Part shown: positions 57,257 through 64,000 of the stretch, piece by piece
Layout of the letters: every line of letters begins with the position of its first letter
Position numbering within the stretch: the stretch's first letter is position 1
Assembly: GCF_910583865.1 (NCBI RefSeq)
Contig: NZ_CAJTYX010000013.1
Location: 1-64,000 of the forward strand
DNA from: an uncultured Muribaculum sp.
GTDB lineage: Bacteria > Bacteroidota > Bacteroidia > Bacteroidales > Muribaculaceae
Length of the DNA: 64,000 nt
Reading direction: 5' to 3'
Made by a program: the position numbers and the translations under genes
Notes under the pieces: generated by a model
Seen by the model: only the letters and a program-made list of their open reading frames with translations
Told to the model about the DNA's origin: nothing
Databases searched by the model: none

Positions 57257-60200
57257 ATGAATTTAAAGCAATTTCTTGCAACATCAGCTCTCGTCCTGGC
57301 CGCTTTCGGCCCGGGCGAGATGCTTGCGCAGCAGCCGTATGCGGGTTGCTGGATGCCGAGTTATGTCAAGACATGGACTCCGGAGTCGGACCGCGATGTG
57401 AAGTTCAACCGTTCGCGAGTACCGTTGAAGAAGCGTGTAGTCACCCCGGAAGTGATGAAGGCCAATGCCGACCAGGGCACTTTCGGGCAGATTATGCTGA
57501 CGTCGGTGACGGCAAAGATGTGCTCGCAGACATCGGCACAGGGTTTCGATAATTTCATAGGCTATAATCCGACTTACTGGCAGTATGTCGACAAGTTCGT
57601 CAACTGGGGTGGTGCCGACGACGAAGGCCTTGTCGTACTTCCTCCAGCAGGCACGGTCGATGCCGCGCATGCTCAGGGCGTGAAAGTATTCGCCAATCTG
57701 TTCTTTCACAACACCGGCGACTCGCGTAACCACAACCGCGACCTGCTTGTGAAGGAGAACGGCACATATCCCGTCGCCGAGAAGCTTGTGGAAATAGCGC
57801 GCTACTATGGTTTCGACGGATACTTCATAAACAACGAATGTTTTGTTGAGCGCACGAAAGGTTGGCTTCCGTGGGTCAAGGCTTTCTATGACAAATGCGA
57901 GGCACTTGGCGACGACAACCTTGAGCTGGTATGGTACGACAACTCCACCGTGCCCGATATCGCAATGCTGAAAAGCGGTAAGCGCACATGCCACTTCCTT
58001 GACTATGGCTACAATAACCCCGATGTAAAGGAATATGCATCGCAGGTCGGAGTATCGGAGGGTATGTATTCCATAAGATATACAATGGCGTGGAGTGTGC
58101 ACGCTCAGGTTTGCTGGGCTACAATGGCGATCTCGACGGAGCTTTTCCGCGTGGTGGTGACCACAAGGGTTCGCTCGCGTTGTTCAATCCCGAGGAAGGT
58201 ACATGGAAGAGCAATGTCAACAAGCTATTCAACACTGCCGATGCGCGCGGCGAAAAGGCCTACGAGGCCATGCGCAAGACATTCGAGAACGAGCGCAACA
58301 CGTGGGTCAACGTCGCCGGCGACCCGTCGGATGTTAGCAGCACCACTTGGCGCGGCTTCTCCGGATGTATCGTCGAGGCAACTACAATCGACGGTTTCCC
58401 TTTTATCTCCAATTTCAATGTAGGCAACGGCAAGCACCGTTTCTTCGACGGACAGAGGCTCGGCACACGCGACTGGAGCCATTCGGGCATGCAGAGCTAT
58501 CTGCCTACCTGGCGCTGGTGGATAGAGAACGGCGACGGCCTGAAGGAGAGCATCGACTGGGATGACGCATATGCCGGCGGCAACTCTATGCTGATTTCCG
58601 GCAACCTAAGTTCAGGAGACCATCTGGTGCTCCTGTTCAAGATGGCTGCCAAATGCGACGGAGGAAAGGCCCGGTTGGTCTACAAGTCAAACAATACGGT
58701 CGCTCCGACACTTCGTCTGTCGACCACTTCCTCCGTCAATCCCGACGTCGAGCTGACAGCGACAGTAACCACCGTCAACGGCTGGTCCGTGGCTGAATAT
58801 GACCTGACGTCTGTGGCCGGAAAGCCCGTTTATATGGCGGGTGTCAACCTGAAGGCAGCCGGCGCTATTGCCAATTATGAGATGCATCTCGGTCAGCTTG
58901 CCATTATCCCTGACGGATATGCTCCGGCTGCTGCGTCAATCTCCAACCTCAAGGTCGAAAAGGCTCTCGGCGAGGAGGGTGGCGACCTGCGTATCACCTG
59001 GGACTGGACTGAAAATGCCGATGTCGATTATTTCAATGTATATACCGTAGACCATAAGAATGTGCGTACGCTTGTGGGCCAGACGCGCGACGAGGGTTTT
59101 TACGTGCCGGAAGTCAAGCGCGAAGGCAAAGAGTCCGGTATCGGAATCGAGGTAGTGGCCGTGATGAAGGATGGACGTGAAGGTGCCAAGGAGACGATGA
59201 CAGCGGAATATCCCAAGGCGCAGCTTCCCAAGCCAAAGGTTGTCAACGGAAAAAGCTACCTTAAGGTTGGTGAAACTACCACCATCAGCGCAACGAGCGA
59301 AGATAAGACCACTGCATGCAAATGGATTCTTCCGGAAGGACTCGAATTTGCTGACGGCAGCAAGGAAAATGACTATGAAATCAAAGTCAAGGCCACTGCC
59401 GCAGGCCGCAAGATTGCTAAAGTAGAACTTACCAACGAGGCCGGGACAGGCTCGGTCGAGGGATTCGTGGCCGACGTGCTGTCTGACGAGGAGTATGCTG
59501 AGGTGAAGAACGTTGTCCTCGGCAAAAAGTCGACTGAGGCATCGACAACAATGTATGGCGGACCGGAACTGCTTGTCGACGGGAACAACACGTCCAACAG
59601 CATACTTGACAAATGGTCGTCGCGCGGCGATTCGCCTTATGCTTCATTTGACCTCGGCGACATATACCAGATCTACGGTTTTGGAATATATGACCTCAAT
59701 AATGGCAGCGGCTACAAGAATTTTGACAAATACCGTATCTACATAAGCCAGGATGGCAGCGAATGGACTGAAATGGTAAACCGTACTGGGCGTGTAGGGG
59801 ATGAAATTAAGTATGACTATCTGATGCCATGCGCCGCCCGCTATGTCAAGCTGAATCCTTACGGGTTGGGGGCGTTCGGCTCTGTGGCCGTTACGGAATT
59901 TGAGGTGTATGGCCGCGAAAGTGCCGCCATCAATTTCGACGGGCCTAAAGAGATTACCGCATATTCCGGCGAAGCAGTGGGCGTCACCGTTGCCTACGAC
60001 CTGAAGGGCGCTGCCCACAGCGATGATTTCGACTATAACGTGGTTGCCGGCGGCAATCTGTCGGTAAGCAATGTCAAGGATGATGCCGCCAAGTCGGAAA
60101 TCACGTTTGATGTAGTTGCCGAGCGCGTGTTCGGGCACTCCAAACTCACCGTCAAGGTGAACAACGGAGGCGGATGGCGAGAATTCGGTATTGATGTTGA

Positions 60201-61455
60201 TATAGATGTGCCGGATGCCGAGAGCGCGATAAAGGGTCTGCCTGTAGAGGTGCGCAAATATTCCGCCAACTATTCGGAAGATGCCGCTTACACTCCGACA
60301 AGTGTGGGCACTCTGACCGATGGAAATACCGAGAAGGAAACTCTTGAAGAGGCATGTCCCGACGCGTCGCTGTACGAATATGATGTATGGGCTGTGGCCG
60401 ATGCAGGCAAGACGCTCAACATTTCCAAGATAAAGGCCTACATCCCGGCATCGAACTATGGCATCAACGCCAATGATGTCGAAGGCATTGTCAACAAGGA
60501 GATTGCGTTCAAGGTGAGCGACGACGGCAAGATATGGAAGGACGTCAAGGTGTTCACCGGGCTTGGCCGTGAGTCGTCCCTGACGTGCATCCTCCCATCG
60601 TTTGTAGAAGCCCGCTATGTGGCTGTGGCATGCAATGTCAATCCTTACTTCTATGGCTCTTTGGCCGAGGTAGAGGTGTTCGAGCAGATTGCCGACAGGA
60701 TTCCCGTGACCCGCGCGATTGCCATAAAGAGCGGATATAATTATGACGTGATCGCCGAGGCTTCCGACATCAAGTCGGCTACCACCGGTGCTCTGGATGG
60801 CGAGGGATGGGTGCTCTACACGGAAGATGTCAGGGCTTCCGGCTCGATTCCGGCTATAGACGGCATGATTACGTCGAGTACTTCAATCCCTTATCAGCTT
60901 GGCAGCTATGACAAGCCGAACGGCATGACTCTTTCGAAGAGCGAATCGGGCACTCTGGAGTTCGAGCAACCTGTCAATGCCGAAAAACTTTACCTGCTCA
61001 CAATCAGTGCCGATGGAAGCGGCAAGGCTAATGTCACAGTCAACTATGAGGATGGCAGTAAAGAATCCGTACAGACGATTGTCACCACTGACTGGTATGC
61101 ATCTTACGACAATGGATATGCGGTTTACGGCCTGGGACGTGTCAACCGTGCAGGCATGAACTTCGACACACGTAACTATTTCCTCATGACCGAGGCTACC
61201 ATCGAGGCCAACGTGTCGAAGAAAGCGGTTTCCGTTACCGTCGATAATACATCCTCTAACCGTCCGACCGTACTTGCCGTGTCGATGACCGGAATCAACA
61301 GCACTTCGGGTATCGATGACGTCGCTACCGACGGTGTGGATGGCGAGGTTGCCGGCATCTATAATCTTCAGGGCGTGCGCGTGGAGAATCCCGGGCGTGG
61401 CATACATATCGTCGTCTACAGCGACGGCACGACGAAGAAGGTGCTTTTCCGCTGA
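57257..61455 (+). CDS. GH85-type endo-beta-N-acetylglucosaminidase 2, frameshifted
   Basis: Paralogue of the preceding gene: signal peptide MNLKQFLATSALVLAAF...LAQQ, catalytic motif FDGYFINNECF with Asn192 and Glu194, FN3-like region, discoidin domain (about 750-885), an extra ~190-residue C-terminal domain, and the tail VENPGRGIHIVVYSDGTTKK. As sequenced the frame breaks near 58071, where CC should be CCC: with one more C the text reads YSHKIYNGVECA, aligning with FNKVYNGVECA in copy 1. The upstream frame then runs to 58423 as nonsense, and the downstream frame runs to 61455. Repaired length is about 1399 residues. The break is after the catalytic Glu but inside the barrel, so the truncated protein is unlikely to work. 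A sequencing error is a strong alternative. Confidence 0.85.
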
Positions 61456-61515
61456 TATGGCTGAGTGAAAACCATTGCTTCAGGTTTGCATAGATTCTTT
61501 AAGATTCATTGAGGG

Positions 61516-61547
61516 GCGGCGCACCGGTTATCGGCGCGCCGCTTTTT
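61516..61547 (+). terminator. Intrinsic terminator after GH85 gene 2
   Basis: GCGGCGCACCG (61516-61526) pairs with CGGCGCGCCGC (61532-61542) with one mismatch, followed by five T. It separates the GH85 1-2 transcript from gene 3. Confidence 0.8.
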
Positions 61548-61577
61548 ATGCCAATATCGGTTGTCAGGAAGATGAAT

Positions 61578-61683
61578 TTTGAAGGATTGCATAAATTTTA
61601 TAACTTTATGTTAAGTAATATTGCCTACGAGTGTGTCTCTATTACGGATAGCGTGTGCTATCTATTAACCAATTCATATACAC
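61578..61683 (+). promoter_or_regulatory. Promoter and conserved leader of GH85 gene 3
   Basis: TTTG (61578-61581), 19 bases, TAACTTTA (61601-61608), then TTAAGTAAT, GAGTGTGTCTCTATT and ATTAACCAATTCATATACAC, ending at the ATG. The blocks mirror those in front of GH85 gene 1, showing that the promoter and leader were duplicated or kept together with the gene. Confidence 0.6.
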
Positions 61684-64000
61684 ATGAAAGTCAAATTTTT
61701 ACTTGCTGCGGCCGTAATGCATTGGGCTGCAATTAATTATGGGGGGGGGGTATTTATGCTCAACAACCCTATGCCGGATGCTGGTTCCCTAATGACGTAA
61801 AGAACTGGACTCCCGATTACGATAAGGACGCGAAGTTCAATCGTTCGCGCGTGCCTTTAAAAAAGCGCATCGCCACACCTGAGGCGATAAAAGCCAATAA
61901 CGAGCAGTTTGCCGAAGGGCAAGTTATGGTTGCTTCGACCACCTCTAAGATGTGTTCTCAAACCTCGTCGCAGGGATTTGATAATTTCATCGGCTATAAT
62001 CCGACCTACTGGCAGTATATGGAGAAATTCGTAAATTGGGGCGGTGCGGATAATGAGGGTGTCGTTTCTTTTCCTTCTCCGGGGATTATTGATGCTGCCC
62101 ATGCCCAAGGAGTAAAGGTATTTGCCACCATATTCCTGTATCCGGGCGGATTGGGCGCAAAATGGGGAAAGGAATTTTTGACCAAGGAGGCCGATGGAAC
62201 ATTCAAATGTGCCGACCGGCTCTACGAAATGGCGAAATTCTATGGAATAGACGGGTATTTCATCAATAATGAGGCTTATTCATCCGATGAATGGGGTAAT
62301 TTTATTGAGGCCATTGATAAGGCTGCTGAGGAGGCCGGGGATGACAATATGGAAATTGTCTGGTATGATGCCTCCCAAACTCCTAATGTGAAAATTATAA
62401 AACGAGGTGCTCGTACTTCTCATTTCCTTGACTATCCGGGTGGCCCTGGTGACTATAGTTCTTATGCGGAATCTATAGGAATTCCCGAAAAGGATATATT
62501 CCATCGAGTATATGGCGGAATAGAATGCGCGTCCGCAGGCTTGGCGGGATACAGCTATAGTCTTGATAAAGCATTCGGGCGTACTGGACATGTAGGCTCC
62601 GTAGGTCTGTTCTGTCCGGAAGAAGGAACTTGGAAAGCAAACGTGGAGAAACTGTTCTTTACAGAGGATGCGAAAGGCGAGGTTGCCTATAAGGCGATGG
62701 AAAAGACCTTTGAAAATGAGCGCATCACCTGGGTGAACCGAAAGGGAGATCCATCAAAGATAGAAAATCAGTCGGGATTATACCCTTGGAGAGGTATATC
62801 CGGATGTGTGGTAGAGGCCTCTACTATTGATGGCTTCCCGTTTATCACCTCGTTTAATGTCGGCAACGGCAAATCTCGTTTTGTAGAAGGCGTCAATGCC
62901 GGTTCGAGAGACTGGAGTCATCCGGGAATGCAGAGTTATCTTCCTACGTGGAGATGGTGGATTGAGAACGGGGATGCTCTCCGCGAATCGATTGACTGGG
63001 ACGATGCTTATGACGGTGGTAACTCGATTCTCATATCTGGATCTCTTACGGAGGGTTCGCACCTGATGCGTCTATATAAGAGTGCGGCTTCGTGCAACGG
63101 GGGTATATTGCGTCTGGTCTATAAGAGTAACAACCCAGTTGCGCCTGTGCTTCATCTATCCACCGAAATGGTTGTTAATCCCGACATTGAAATAACGGCA
63201 CAAGGAATATCGCAGATCAATGGATGGACTGTGGCGGAATACAATCTTTTCCCGGCCAAGGGCAAGACAATATATATGATAGCTCTCGACCTGAAGGCCG
63301 ATGCCGCTATTTCAAACTATGAGATGCGTCTCGGTCAGCTGGTCGTCATTCCTGATGGATTTGCTCCTAAACCTGTGGATGTGGCGAATCTTGCCATAGA
63401 GAATAGTCTTAGCGCGGAGGGCGGCGACTTACGTGTGGTCTGGGATTGGAATGACAATGTCGACTTCGATCACTTTAATATATATATGATTGATTCGGGT
63501 AACAATCGTACTTTGGTCGGTCAGACTCGTGACGAGGCGTATTATATTCCTGAAGTCAGGAGACAGGGCTCTGAGTCCGGTGTCACGATTGAGGTTTTGC
63601 CGGTGATGAAAGATGCCTCCACCGGCACTCCCAAGCGTGTGACGGCTGACTATCCCCGACAGACGGTGCCGGTAGTAGAGATCAGAAGGGGCGTCTCATA
63701 TGCGAAAATCGGTATGGAGATTGTGCTTACCGCAAAGGGTACATGCAATCCGACGACTTGCAAATGGATATTGCCGGAAGGCCTGGAGTTTGTAGAGGGA
63801 TTTGACGGTACGGAGTTTGAAACCAAGGTAAAAGGCGACGTTATCGGATCGTACACCGTGAAAGCATTGCTGGCTAATGAGATTGGAACCGGTGAACTGG
63901 AAGCTTTCGCTTTTGAAGTCATGTCGGAAGAGGATTATGCCAAGATATACAATGTCGCCTTGGATAAGACCATATTGGAGGAGTCGGATCCTTCTGATTG
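61684..64000 (+). CDS. GH85-type endo-beta-N-acetylglucosaminidase 3, out of frame at a G10 tract and cut by window end
   Basis: ATG 61684 opens a signal peptide (MKVKFLLAAAVMHWAAINY) that runs into ten G at 61741-61750 and stops after 38 codons. With 11 or 8 G the frame continues as GIYAQQPYAGCWFP and stays open to the end of the window. The catalytic motif YGIDGYFINNEAY (Asn-Asn-Glu at 62265-62273) is intact, followed by the FN3-like region (NLAIENSLSAEGGDLRVVW). At least 750 residues are visible; the discoidin domain should lie beyond the window. Copy 3 has its own promoter. It may be switched by tract length, be a pseudogene, or reflect a miscounted homopolymer. Confidence 0.82.
61741..61750 (+). 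repeat. G10 homopolymer in the signal-peptide coding region of GH85 gene 3
   Basis: Ten consecutive G placed 57 bases after the ATG. It is the longest G run in the window. The gene is in frame only with 8 or 11 G (or other lengths differing by three). Confidence 0.9.

Noticed and set aside
1..64000. tRNA or rRNA genes
   Set aside because: No cloverleaf-like T-arm/anticodon pattern or rRNA stretch was noticed on either strand while reading; a covariance-model search would settle it.

Overview
The window looks like a Bacteroidales chromosome, most likely a gut Muribaculaceae or a close relative. Three things point there: SusC/SusD glycan-uptake genes with a hybrid two-component regulator, Bacteroidota-type promoters (-7 element TAnnTTTG), and a fairly GC-rich housekeeping background. 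The family-level call is inference, because no 16S or other taxonomic marker lies in the window.

Region A (1-23.4 kb) is a mannan / high-mannose glycan utilisation locus. It holds a decayed DUF4964/DUF5127 gene, an HTCS regulator, GH125 and GH92 alpha-mannosidases, a carboxypeptidase-regulatory-domain lipoprotein, a GH76 lipoprotein, SusC (broken by one missing base at a G7 tract), SusD, a DUF3823 lipoprotein, and a large protein that joins an unassigned N-terminal region to a GH76-like domain. Together these would bind mannose-rich chains at the surface, cut alpha-1,6 backbones, import fragments and trim alpha-1,2/1,3/1,6 linkages in the periplasm.

Region B (23.4-32.4 kb) is envelope-related: a DKNYY-repeat protein, a giant alpha-2-macroglobulin-like protein, a three-gene ECF sigma / membrane protein / LTxxQ protein operon, and a ZIP metal transporter. 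Region C (32.5-40.2 kb) is a polymorphic-toxin island. A small protein with a YD-like motif precedes a 1985-residue secreted RHS protein whose variable tip carries an HEYGH zinc-protease motif. Two candidate immunity lipoproteins follow; they share an almost identical C-terminal segment and 3' flank but have different N-terminal parts.

Region D (40.2-51.4 kb) holds a TonB-dependent receptor, an unknown lipoprotein, an MFS transporter, and the housekeeping genes acpP, fabF, ispD, recG, ndk and an M23/LysM endopeptidase. Region E (51.4-64 kb) holds a GH43-like enzyme with a discoidin domain and three tandem GH85-type endo-beta-N-acetylglucosaminidase paralogues. The first is intact. The second has a one-base frameshift. 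The third, cut by the window end, is out of frame at a G10 run inside its signal peptide. Copies 1 and 3 share a promoter and leader. GH85 enzymes release N-glycans from glycoproteins and the mannosidases of region A could digest them, so the two ends of the window may form one N-glycan / mannoprotein foraging system. Homopolymer contingency switching is an open possibility, but all three frameshifts are one base short, so sequencing error is a serious alternative. No tRNA, rRNA, CRISPR array or insertion sequence was seen.
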